Part shown: positions 9,153-15,963 of the stretch, one piece after another
How the letters are laid out: every line of letters starts with the position of its first letter
Numbering within the stretch: the first letter of the stretch is position 1
Source of the DNA: Paenibacillus ginsengihumi DSM 21568
GTDB taxonomy: Bacteria; Bacillota; Bacilli; Paenibacillales; NBRC-103111
Length of the DNA: 36,843 nt
Direction of reading: 5' to 3'
Assembly (NCBI RefSeq): GCF_000380965.1
Contig: NZ_KB905598.1
Span: forward strand, 1 to 36,843
The notes under the pieces: generated by a model
Seen by the model: the letters and a program-made list of their open reading frames with translations, nothing else
The model's database searches: none
What the model was told of the DNA's origin: nothing
Position numbers and translations under genes: made by a program

Positions 9153-9380
9153 TTATTCGCGATGGTCCCCGCCGCCGCTGGACGAGGCGTGGCCTTCGTT
9201 TGCGCCGTCCGGCGCTGCCAGGCGGCGTATGGAGGGGAGCCGCCCGGCGCGGGAAGCGGCGTCCCGCAGCAGGTACTCGATATGCGCGTTGACGCTGCGA
9301 AATTCGTCCGCGGCCCAGCGCTCAAGCACCTCGTACAGCTTCGGGTCGAGCCGGAGCGGGAAATTTTTCTTGGGGGCCAT
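9153..9380 (-). CDS. Small ribbon-helix-helix (Arc-like) DNA-binding protein
   Basis: 75 residues. The N-terminal half ([16 protein letters not shown], then [10 protein letters not shown]) fits the Arc/CopG ribbon-helix-helix pattern: a short beta strand with alternating side chains, then two helices. The last ~25 residues are low-complexity and probably disordered. The ATG lies only 12 bp after the stop of the SPFH gene, with no clear ribosome site of its own, which suggests translational coupling. Target operators are unknown; autoregulation of the pair is one possibility. Confidence 0.7.
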   Translation of the reverse strand: MAPKKNFPLRLDPKLYEVLERWAADEFRSVNAHIEYLLRDAASRAGRLPSIRRLAAPDGANEGHASSSGGGDHRE

Positions 9381-9392
9381 GGGCTTAAGCGC

Positions 9393-10235
9393 TTAGTACA
9401 GGCTCCCCGTATTGATGACCGGGCTGGCGGAACGGTCAGAGACGATGGCGACAAGCAAATTGTTGATCATGGCTGCTTTGCGCTCCTCGTCGAGCTCGAT
9501 GACGCCTTCCTGCTGAAGCTGGGCAATCGCCAGCTGCACCATGCCGACGGCTCCTTCCACGATCTTCTGCCGCGCGGCGATGATCGCTACCGCCTGCTGA
9601 CGCTGCAGCATGGCGCTGGCGATTTCGGTCGAGTACGCCAGATGCGTCAGCCGCGCCTCTATCACTTCCACACCGGCTACCGCCAGCCTCTCCTGCAGCT
9701 CCTCCGTCAGCTGCCCGGCAATTTCATCCGCATTGCCGCGCAGCGAATACCCGCTTTCTCCGAACACGTCGTAAGGATATTTGGTTGCGACGTGGCGCAG
9801 CGCGGTCTCGCTCTGAATCTCCACGAACTGCTCGTAGTTGTCCACATCGAACGACGCTTTGGCCGAGTCGACGACCCGGAAGACGACGACCGCCGCAATT
9901 TCGATCGGGTTGCCGTCGACGTCGTTCACCTTCAGCTTGGCGCTGTTAAAGTTGCGCACGCGCAGCGATACTTTCTGGCGCAAGGTCAGCGGGACGGTCA
10001 GCCACAGGCCGCTTTCGCGAATCGAGCCGACGTAGCTGCCGAAGAAGGTGAGAACCATTGCCTGGTTAGGCTGCACGATAGTGATCGCTGTCGAGAACAA
10101 GGCGGCCAGGATCAGCAGGGCGACGCCGATAACCGGCGCACCGAATATCAGCAGGGCGATGCCTCCGCCGCAGCATGCGGCGATCAGCAGGATACCAAGG
10201 TATCCATTCACTTTCCAGGCATTCTTTTCTTTCAT
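9393..10235 (-). CDS. SPFH/Band 7 domain membrane protein
   Basis: 280 residues. Two hydrophobic segments near the N-terminus (residues ~12-50) anchor it, followed by an SPFH domain (VQPNQAMVLTFFGSYVG onward, with VSLRVRNFNSAKLKVNDVDG and the AVVVFRVVD strand). An Ala/Gln-rich helical region comes after (SAMLQRQQAVAIIAARQKIV). Such proteins oligomerise in membranes and scaffold protease or lipid microdomains. The ATG at 10235 follows GGGAGTGG by 8 bases. It has its own promoter and is followed by the ribbon-helix-helix gene in a two-gene unit. Confidence 0.9.
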   Translation of the reverse strand: MKEKNAWKVNGYLGILLIAACCGGGIALLIFGAPVIGVALLILAALFSTAITIVQPNQAMVLTFFGSYVGSIRESGLWLTVPLTLRQKVSLRVRNFNSAKLKVNDVDGNPIEIAAVVVFRVVDSAKASFDVDNYEQFVEIQSETALRHVATKYPYDVFGESGYSLRGNADEIAGQLTEELQERLAVAGVEVIEARLTHLAYSTEIASAMLQRQQAVAIIAARQKIVEGAVGMVQLAIAQLQQEGVIELDEERKAAMINNLLVAIVSDRSASPVINTGSLY

Positions 10236-10284
10236 TCTGCATCCACTCCCTATTGTAAAAACTCAATATTGATTTGATATTTAT

Positions 10285-10313
10285 ATGATATCACTTTTTG
10301 AAATAATTGTAAA
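10285..10313 (-). promoter_or_regulatory. Promoter of the SPFH operon
   Basis: On the minus strand TTTACA (10308-10313), a 17-bp spacer and TATCAT (10285-10290) form a good SigA-type promoter in an AT-rich stretch about 50 bp ahead of the start codon. Confidence 0.65.
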
Positions 10314-10570
10314 GTCCTTCGTATTTCCTTGCGCAAAATAGGCCGCTGCTTTTAACAAGGTTGGCGGCGAACCCGCTAACCGGATCGACGGCACTGCGAG
10401 CCGGTATGGCAGCCTGCTTCCGACCGCCGGCGGCAGTGCGCAGGAGAGTCGCAGTTGCGTCAGGGGCCGCAGCAGTAGTGCGGGGAAGGGGAATTGCAGC
10501 GGCGCAGGAGCAGGAGTCGCGGCAGTATCGGTGTGAGGGCGAAGCCGAATTCGTGGGCGGTGACAGCAAT

Positions 10571-10748
10571 ACCCATAGGGAGCCGCAGCAGTACCCAGAG
10601 GAGTCGGGGCGGTGCCCAGGGGGGAGTCGCAGCGATGTCCAGGGGGGAGCCGCAGCAGTACCCAGAGGAGTCGCGGCGGTGCCCAGGGGGGGAGTCGCAG
10701 CAGTACCCAGAGAAGTCGCGGCGGTGCCCAGGAGGGAGTCGCAGCGGT
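10571..10748. repeat. Minisatellite: eight imperfect 21-24 bp units
   Basis: Eight head-to-tail units of 22, 21, 23, 23, 21, 24, 21 and 23 bp. Each starts RYCCA, passes through a run of A/G and ends in GTCGCRGCRGT or a close variant. Two subtypes partly alternate: ACCCAGAGGAGTCGCGGCGGT and GCCCAGGGGGGAGTCGCAGCAGT. Unit lengths are not all multiples of three and no ribosome site precedes any frame, so the reading frames across it are probably accidental. It fills most of the gap before the thioredoxin gene; nothing else is seen in 10314-10837. Confidence 0.9.
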
Positions 10749-10837
10749 ATCCGGTTGACAGCGGCAGGTTGGAATGCTATAAGTGGGGGTATCGACAGAG
10801 AGTTCACTTATTTTGATCCGAAAGGCGGTGCCTATTC

Positions 10838-11182
10838 ATGGAATATGTCAAAACGGAAGCTCGCTTTAATGAAGCCATCGCCGGCTCCAAGCCGACGATT
10901 GCGGTGTTCAAGACGACCTGGTGCAAGGACTGCCATTTTATCGAGCCGTTCATGCCAGAGCTCGTGGAAGCTTACAAGGACAGACTGAACTTCATCCAGA
11001 TCGACCGCGACGAGCTGCCGGATCTGTGCCAGGAGCTCAACATCCTCGGCATTCCGAGCTTTATCGCTTTCCGCGAGGGCAAGGAGTTGATCCGTTTCGT
11101 CAGCAAGCTGCGCAAAACGCGCGAGGAAATCGAGCAGTTCCTGAATCGGGCCGTCGAGGTTGCCGACGCGCTTGCCAAGTGA
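10838..11182 (+). CDS. Thioredoxin-like protein (YtpP-type)
   Basis: 114-residue single-domain thioredoxin fold without signal peptide, so a cytosolic thiol-disulphide protein. The active site is WCKDC with Cys29 and Cys32, in the position expected after the first beta strand (TIAVFKTTWC). The cis-proline region is GIPSFIAFREG. The active-site middle pair KD differs from classical thioredoxin (GP) and resembles the YtpP group. A GGCGGTG at 10825-10831 serves the ATG. The natural partner is unknown. Confidence 0.88.
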   Translation: MEYVKTEARFNEAIAGSKPTIAVFKTTWCKDCHFIEPFMPELVEAYKDRLNFIQIDRDELPDLCQELNILGIPSFIAFREGKELIRFVSKLRKTREEIEQFLNRAVEVADALAK

Positions 11183-11309
11183 CGGTTTCCAGTTATTGGC
11201 TAGTTATTGGAGAGGCTCTTCGGATGCAGCATCAGCCGCTGTCTGGAGAGTCTTTCCTTCATCCCCCTTTAGTATTGCTGTTACTTTCGATGCTTTGTAA
11301 CATTTCCGC

Positions 11310-11339
11310 ATGGCACAGCCCTTGGCTAAACGTTATAAT
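11310..11339 (+). promoter_or_regulatory. Possible promoter of ctaA
   Basis: TATAAT at 11334-11339 is a perfect -10 box. ATGGCA at 11310-11315 is a modest -35 with 18-bp spacing. It lies about 60 bp before the ctaA start codon. Confidence 0.5.
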
Positions 11340-11397
11340 TGAGAGGATCGGACATGTGATAAAGATCAATACGATATAAAGCGGGTGACAGCATTCT

Positions 11398-12339
11398 ATG
11401 AATATGCAGAAGATGTTAAAACGGTTGTCTTTCGCTAGCATGGTCGGCATGTTTCTCATCCTGCTGATGGGAGCGCTCGTCACCAAGACCGAGTCGGGCC
11501 GGGGCTGCGGCGACGATTGGCCGCTGTGCAACGGGAGATTCGTTCCGGCTTATACGATCGAGTCCATGATTGAGTACAGCCACCGGTTCGTCGTCGGCGT
11601 CGTCGGATTGATTCTGCTCGCCACCATGATTTATACGTTTCGGCACAGCCGGCGCAAGGACGCGAAGTGGTATGTCAGCGGAGCGCTGTTCTTCACGCTG
11701 CTGCAGGCGGTGCTCGGAGCGTTGGCGGTCGTCATGCCGCAATCGTCGGCGGTGCTCGCGCTTCACTTCGGCTTCTCGCTCATATCCTTCGCCTTCACGC
11801 TGCTGTTGTATTTGGTGTACACCCGTTTCGGACAGGCGATGGAGCAGGGGGACGGGTCGGTTCTTTCCAAAGGGATGCATGTGGCGATCTGGTCCTTGCT
11901 TGGTTACTGCTACGTCGTCGTTTATTTGGGCGCGTTCGTACGGCATACGGAAGCATGGGGCGGCTGTGTCGGCTGGCCGCTTTGCAACGGGCAGGTGATC
12001 CCGGAGCTTGGCGGAGATACGGGAATCGTATTCGCCCATCGCGTGGCGGCGGCGATATTCGGCATTTTGCTCGGCGTCTTTTACCTGGTAGTGCGGAGTC
12101 AGAACCGGGCGAACAGCTCCATGGTGTCTGCGGCGAAATGGTCGTTTATTTTCGTCCTGGCGCAAATCTTAAGCGGCGGCTTGCTGACCGTCTCGATCGG
12201 CTCGGACTGGCATCTGGCGACCAGCCTGCTTCATACGCTGCTGATCTCGTGCCTGTTCGGCGTTCAATGCTACACATGCGTGCTTTCCCTACGCAGCCAG
12301 ACAGCGGAGGGGTCCGTTCAGGCTTACGGAGCTCGTTAG
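11398..12339 (+). CDS. ctaA: Heme A synthase (COX15/CtaA)
   Basis: 313-residue, eight-helix membrane enzyme that oxidises the C8 methyl of heme O to give heme A for cytochrome aa3 oxidase. The two-fold repeated architecture is visible: each half begins with a Cys-pair loop (GRGCGDDWPLC with Cys37 and Cys44; GGCVGWPLC in the second half) and has heme-ligand histidines in EYSHR and FAHRV. The ATG at 11398 has a weak ribosome site, and a second ATG two codons on is possible. In Bacillus ctaA lies next to ctaB and the ctaCDEF operon; here those partners are not in the window, so this copy stands alone, closed by a terminator overlapping its stop codon. Confidence 0.96.
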   Translation: MNMQKMLKRLSFASMVGMFLILLMGALVTKTESGRGCGDDWPLCNGRFVPAYTIESMIEYSHRFVVGVVGLILLATMIYTFRHSRRKDAKWYVSGALFFTLLQAVLGALAVVMPQSSAVLALHFGFSLISFAFTLLLYLVYTRFGQAMEQGDGSVLSKGMHVAIWSLLGYCYVVVYLGAFVRHTEAWGGCVGWPLCNGQVIPELGGDTGIVFAHRVAAAIFGILLGVFYLVVRSQNRANSSMVSAAKWSFIFVLAQILSGGLLTVSIGSDWHLATSLLHTLLISCLFGVQCYTCVLSLRSQTAEGSVQAYGAR

Positions 12340-12357
12340 GGCTCGTAAGCCTTTTTT
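12320..12357 (+). terminator. Intrinsic terminator of ctaA, overlapping its last codons
   Basis: AGGCTTACG (12320-12328) pairs with CGTAAGCCT (12344-12352), followed by TTTTT. The left arm lies inside the ctaA reading frame. Confidence 0.88.
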
Positions 12358-12459
12358 CATCCGATGGCGACATCCTTGCAGCGGCTTAAGGCTGTTTGGA
12401 AGGGCTCGGCGTCTAATTGTTGTCTTCTATGATATCGCACAATGGAGGGCTTGCCGCCA

Positions 12460-13158
12460 ATGCTAAGAGGTTTGTTCGGCGAATCGCGCCGCAAAGACGA
12501 AGGCCTCCTGTTGGAAGCCAACCGCGCTATTTGCAAGTTTATCAATGAGCTCGAAGCCGTACCGGCCAAGCGGCGGACCGAGGCGCAGCGGCGCTTTCGC
12601 GTATGGGCCGACAGCTTTTACCGGGCAATCGACGAGCTGGAGCAGAGCGAATATGCGGCGGTGCAGTATGCCCGTCTGGTCAAGTCGCGCTATGTCGACG
12701 AGATGAACCGGGAGGAGAAGGACAATTATAACAGGCATCTGTATTATTACAAAAATGCGCTGATTCGCCTGTTCGCCGTTCTCGACAAGCTCGGCTATTT
12801 TATGAACGAAAGTTTGCAGCTCGGGACGGAGCGGATGAAGGCCCGCTTTTCCTACTTCACCGTGCTGCGGAATATGCGTCAGCATAAGCTTCATCCGGGG
12901 CTGGGCCTGCCGCTCAATGAAATGAAAGAGCGGTTTCGCGAGCCGGTGTCGCGTCTGCGCAATGTGCGGAATATGGAGATTCATACGATCAACGCCGATC
13001 TGCTGGACGATCTGCTGAAGGCCGGGGAGGCCCGCCGCGGCGAAAATCTCCGTACCGAAATCGAGGATATCCCGAAAAATCTCGACGATCTGCGTCAAGG
13101 CAGCGAAATGGCGCTGCGGGCGGTTGCCGCCGTGTTCCGTTATTTGCCCCGCAGTTGA
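12460..13158 (+). CDS. HEPN-like helical protein (Cthe_2314-type)
   Basis: 232-residue, mostly alpha-helical, charged cytosolic protein. From memory it resembles the Cthe_2314-like HEPN family, found in Clostridia and Paenibacillus. Two candidate HEPN R-x4-H motifs are seen: RNMRQH (residues 137-142) and RNMEIH (170-175). HEPN domains with an intact R-x4-6-H are often ribonucleases, but many standalone ones have other roles, and no toxin-antitoxin or NTase partner adjoins this gene. The frame opens at 12442, but GGAGGG at 12444-12449 sits 10 bases before the ATG at 12460, which is preferred. Function remains inference. Confidence 0.62.
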   Translation: MLRGLFGESRRKDEGLLLEANRAICKFINELEAVPAKRRTEAQRRFRVWADSFYRAIDELEQSEYAAVQYARLVKSRYVDEMNREEKDNYNRHLYYYKNALIRLFAVLDKLGYFMNESLQLGTERMKARFSYFTVLRNMRQHKLHPGLGLPLNEMKERFREPVSRLRNVRNMEIHTINADLLDDLLKAGEARRGENLRTEIEDIPKNLDDLRQGSEMALRAVAAVFRYLPRS

Positions 13159-13190
13159 AATCGGCCTTCCGAATCCTCTATACTTGACCT

Positions 13191-13279
13191 ATCTTGAAAA
13201 ATTCGACGAAGTCCTTCGGCGAATTTTTCAACACCGAAGGTGAGACCGACGACGAAGGAATCGTTCGTCTTAGGCGCCC
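13191..13279 (+). repeat. Structured repeat family A, copy A3 (tandem with A4)
   Basis: 89 nt. Stem 1 is a perfect 12-bp pair, TTGAAAAATTCG with CGAATTTTTCAA, capped by a small CGAAG/CTTCG hairpin. Then come the triloop CACC-GAA-GGTG and the stem GACGAA with TTCGTC. It ends with TAGGCGCCC and runs straight into copy A4. Confidence 0.88.
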
Positions 13280-13369
13280 ATCTTGAAAATTTGAAGGGGA
13301 TCTACCTGGAAATTTTCAACACCGAAGGTGACGACCGATGACGAAGAATTTTGTTCGTCATAGGCGCTA
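13280..13369 (+). repeat. Structured repeat family A, copy A4
   Basis: 90 nt, directly after A3. Stem 1 is TTGAAAATTT with AAATTTTCAA around an unrelated loop. The triloop CACC-GAA-GGTG is kept, and the last hairpin is TGACGAA with TTCGTCA. The copy ends about 35 bp before the start codon of the dehydrogenase gene, so a transcript of that gene could carry it as a leader. Confidence 0.88.
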
Positions 13370-13405
13370 ATCTCGAAATATCGGTTGACGCTATGGGAGG
13401 TAGAA

Positions 13406-14212
13406 ATGCACACGGAACGGAGAGTCGCATTGATCACCGGCAGCGCTCAAGGCCTCGGTAAAATGACGGCGCTTCATCTGGCTGCGCAAGGGATCGATAT
13501 CGTCGTCAATTATGTGCGCAGCGGGCAGGAGGCTGGCGAGCTGTGCAGCCGCATCGAGCGCCTGGGCGTGCGCAGTCTTGCCATCCAGGGCGATGTAGCA
13601 AGCCGGGACGATATGGAAAGACTCGTGCAAGCTGTGTCCGAACGGTTCGGGGGGATCGATATTTTGATCAACAACGCCGGTCCCTTCGTCAGAGAACGCC
13701 GATTATTCGGGGAATATGCGCCAGAGGAAATCGACTATTTGATGCGCAGCAATTTGCTTGGGGTGATGCAGCTCGATCATCTCGTGCTGCCTTATATGCG
13801 GCGCAGACAGTGGGGACGCATCGTGCATTTTGGCTTCGGGCATGCGTCGGAGGCGCGCGGTTGGCCGCACCGGGCCGTCTATGCCGCCGCCAAGGTAGGG
13901 CTCGTGTCGTTCACCAAAACGCTGGCGGTGGAGGAAGCGCCGAACGGCATTACGGTCAATATGGTATGTCCGGGCGATATCCGCGGATCGTACAAGGAAG
14001 CGACCATCGAGCAGGCCGCGGGCATGACCGACACGGAGGCTCCCCGCGGGCGGCCGGGCACCGGCGAAGATATCGCGCGGGTCATCGCTTTCCTCTGCGA
14101 GGACAAATCGGACTTCCTGACGGGCAATATTGTCGACGTCTCCGGGGGGCTGGACCCGATCCGGGCTATCGTCGCGCGGACAACAAAAGACCCTGAACGG
14201 ACAGCCGAATAG
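13406..14212 (+). CDS. SDR family NAD(P)-dependent oxidoreductase
   Basis: 268-residue classical short-chain dehydrogenase, cytosolic. The cofactor loop TGSAQGLG is at residues 11-18, NNAG at 89-92, and the catalytic pair Tyr159/Lys163 in YAAAK. The usual catalytic Ser (about 13 residues before Tyr, in an S-S strand end) is not in place: the strand reads VHFGFGHAS, with His at that position and the nearest Ser at 148. Activity may therefore be altered. GGGAGG just before the ATG at 13406 fixes the start. Arg38-Ser in the second strand hints at NADP preference. The substrate is unknown. The gene stands alone after the tandem repeats A3-A4. Confidence 0.85.
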   Translation: MHTERRVALITGSAQGLGKMTALHLAAQGIDIVVNYVRSGQEAGELCSRIERLGVRSLAIQGDVASRDDMERLVQAVSERFGGIDILINNAGPFVRERRLFGEYAPEEIDYLMRSNLLGVMQLDHLVLPYMRRRQWGRIVHFGFGHASEARGWPHRAVYAAAKVGLVSFTKTLAVEEAPNGITVNMVCPGDIRGSYKEATIEQAAGMTDTEAPRGRPGTGEDIARVIAFLCEDKSDFLTGNIVDVSGGLDPIRAIVARTTKDPERTAE

Positions 14213-14229
14213 GCCGCCAGATCAGGGTC
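14185..14229 (-). terminator. Terminator for the NifU-like gene
   Basis: On the minus strand GACCCTGA (14222-14229) and TCAGGGTC (14189-14196) form an 8-bp stem followed by TTTTGTT. It overlaps the 3' end of the converging dehydrogenase gene. Confidence 0.65.
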
Positions 14230-14256
14230 GGACTCTCGCATAAAGACCAGATCAAG

Positions 14257-14502
14257 TCAAAATACTTGGATAACCTCTTGGATTCCTTCGACTTCCTCCA
14301 AGAGCGCGCGCTCGATACCAGCCTTCAGCGTAATCGTCGAGCTCGGGCAGCTGCCGCAGGCGCCGATGAGCTTCAGCTTGACGATGCCGTCCTCCACGTC
14401 GACCAGTTCGACGTCGCCGCCGTCGCGCTGCAGGAACGGACGCAGCTTATCTAATACTTCAAGCACTTCGTCGTACATCGTGCTTTGTGCATTCTCACTC
14501 AT
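14257..14502 (-). CDS. yutI: NifU C-terminal-domain Fe-S scaffold (YutI)
   Basis: 81-residue NifU-like protein that binds a transferable Fe-S cluster. The cluster-binding CxxC lies in GACGSCPSS with Cys49 and Cys52, preceded by the conserved [14 protein letters not shown] block. An upstream TTG at 14511 would add three residues, but GGGAG is better spaced to the ATG at 14502. It is divergent from yuzB with ~80 bp between, the same arrangement as yutI/yuzB in Bacillus as I recall it. Confidence 0.93.
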   Translation of the reverse strand: MSENAQSTMYDEVLEVLDKLRPFLQRDGGDVELVDVEDGIVKLKLIGACGSCPSSTITLKAGIERALLEEVEGIQEVIQVF

Positions 14503-14584
14503 TGTTTTCAACTCCCTTCTTATTCATATATTATATTACAATCGGCTTGAAATTAAAATGGTCTGCAAGGTGGCGAGACGAGCG

Positions 14585-14839
14585 ATGAGACCAATCATCG
14601 AATTTTGCACGAACAATATGCATCACGGTACCGAAGCTTTGTTCAAGAAGCTTGAGCAAAATCCCGACTACGACGTGATCGAGTACGGCTGTCTCGGCAA
14701 CTGCGGAGAATGCTACACGTTCCCTTACGTTCTGGTGAACGGAGAGATCGTGGCCGCCTTCACCCCGGAAGAGCTGGAGACCGCCGTGGCAGCGAAGATC
14801 AAGGAGATCGAGGAGATGTTCGATCTGCTGGGCGAATAA
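14585..14839 (+). CDS. yuzB: YuzB family protein (DUF1450)
   Basis: 84 residues, matching Bacillus YuzB (RPIIEFCTNNMHHG, then EYGCLGNCGECY and FPYVLVNGEIV). The Cys pattern C-x3-C-x2-C in GCLGNCGEC, plus an N-terminal Cys, suggests a metal or Fe-S site, but no role is established. The frame is open well upstream; the ATG at 14585 is chosen because the family starts there and AAGGTGG lies about 10 bases before it. It converges on yutJ, only 23 bp away. Confidence 0.88.
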   Translation: MRPIIEFCTNNMHHGTEALFKKLEQNPDYDVIEYGCLGNCGECYTFPYVLVNGEIVAAFTPEELETAVAAKIKEIEEMFDLLGE

Positions 14840-14862
14840 GGCTGTGGCCGGACCGGAAGGAG

Positions 14863-15933
14863 TTAGCCCAGATGATGCTTGGACATCCACAGCACGCCGC
14901 TCTTCAGCGCCCGCGGCACCATGCCCATAATGACGGTGCGTTTGCCCATCAGTCCGAAGCCGGATTTTTTGCCGAGCGCGCCGAGAACCCCCTTGAGCTT
15001 GATTTTGCCGAGCCGGGGGGGTTCGTTCTTCCATACGGCCGTCAGCACTTCGGCCACCTGCTTGCCCTGCGCTTCCGCCGCCTGCCCGCTGGGGGAGAAC
15101 GGAAGCGCGGCACAGTCGCCGACCACATAGATGTCCGTATAATCGGGCAGCTGATGATATTCGTTGATGACGAGGCGGCCTACGTTATCCTTCGGCAGGT
15201 TCAGCGCCTGCACGACCGGGCTTGGCTGTATGCCGGCTGTCCAAACGGTTACGTCGGTTTGGATCTCCTCCTGCTGATTGTGCAGGATATTGCCTTCCAG
15301 ACGAGTCAGGCAAATATGGGAGCGGAGCTCGATGTCGTGCTCCTGCATCCAGTCCCGGACATAGCGCTGCAGCTTCTCGGGGAAAGGGGACAGAACGCTC
15401 GCGCCCCGGTCCAGTATGCGAATGTTCAAGTCCGGCCGGCTTTCCCGCAGCTCCGCCGCCATCTCCACGCCGCTCAGCCCGCCGCCGACGATGGTGACTT
15501 GCCCGTACGGAATACAGTTGTTGACATTCAGGAACGTCTGCCGGGAGGACGACATCGTCTGGATGCTGCTCGAATATTCCTGCGCGCCGGGAATATTGTG
15601 GTACTTGTCCACACAGCCGAGCGCGATGACCAGCCAGTCGTACGATACCGGATCATCGCCCGCGATTTCCACCAGCTTGCGTTCGGGATCGATGCCCGTC
15701 ACTTCTCCGTATTTCAGGATAAGCCGCGGATCGACCGGAAACTGGACCCGCAGCTCGATGTCCGCGACGGTGCCGGCGGCCAGCGCGTAATATTCCGTCT
15801 TGAGCCCTTGATAAGGCATCCGGTCGATCATGATGATGACCGTATCCGCGGGCAAGTCCTTGTCCAGCAGCGTCTTGGCGACGGTCAGGCCGCCGTAGCC
15901 TCCGCCGAGAATAACGAGTTTTTTCATACCCAT
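14863..15933 (-). CDS. yutJ: NDH-2-like NAD(P)H/FAD oxidoreductase (YutJ)
   Basis: 356-residue FAD/NAD(P) oxidoreductase of the type 2 NADH dehydrogenase group. The FAD dinucleotide-binding motif GGGYGG is at residues 9-14 and the NAD(P) motif GGGLSG in the second Rossmann fold. VWTAGI and VVGDCA are the usual FAD-contact segments. The C-terminus carries a basic, moderately amphipathic helix of the sort that lets NDH-2 enzymes attach to the membrane. AAAGGG precedes the first ATG. It is distinct from the second, longer NDH-2 at 33129. Role likely respiratory or redox; electron acceptor not shown. Confidence 0.9.
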   Translation of the reverse strand: MGMKKLVILGGGYGGLTVAKTLLDKDLPADTVIIMIDRMPYQGLKTEYYALAAGTVADIELRVQFPVDPRLILKYGEVTGIDPERKLVEIAGDDPVSYDWLVIALGCVDKYHNIPGAQEYSSSIQTMSSSRQTFLNVNNCIPYGQVTIVGGGLSGVEMAAELRESRPDLNIRILDRGASVLSPFPEKLQRYVRDWMQEHDIELRSHICLTRLEGNILHNQQEEIQTDVTVWTAGIQPSPVVQALNLPKDNVGRLVINEYHQLPDYTDIYVVGDCAALPFSPSGQAAEAQGKQVAEVLTAVWKNEPPRLGKIKLKGVLGALGKKSGFGLMGKRTVIMGMVPRALKSGVLWMSKHHLG

Positions 15934-15963
15934 AGGCGTACCCTTTCTGCTGCAAAATAAAAA

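Noticed and set aside
10361..10816. Open frames through the minisatellite on both strands
   Set aside because: Repeat lengths vary by non-multiples of three, no ribosome site, and the products are only translated repeats.
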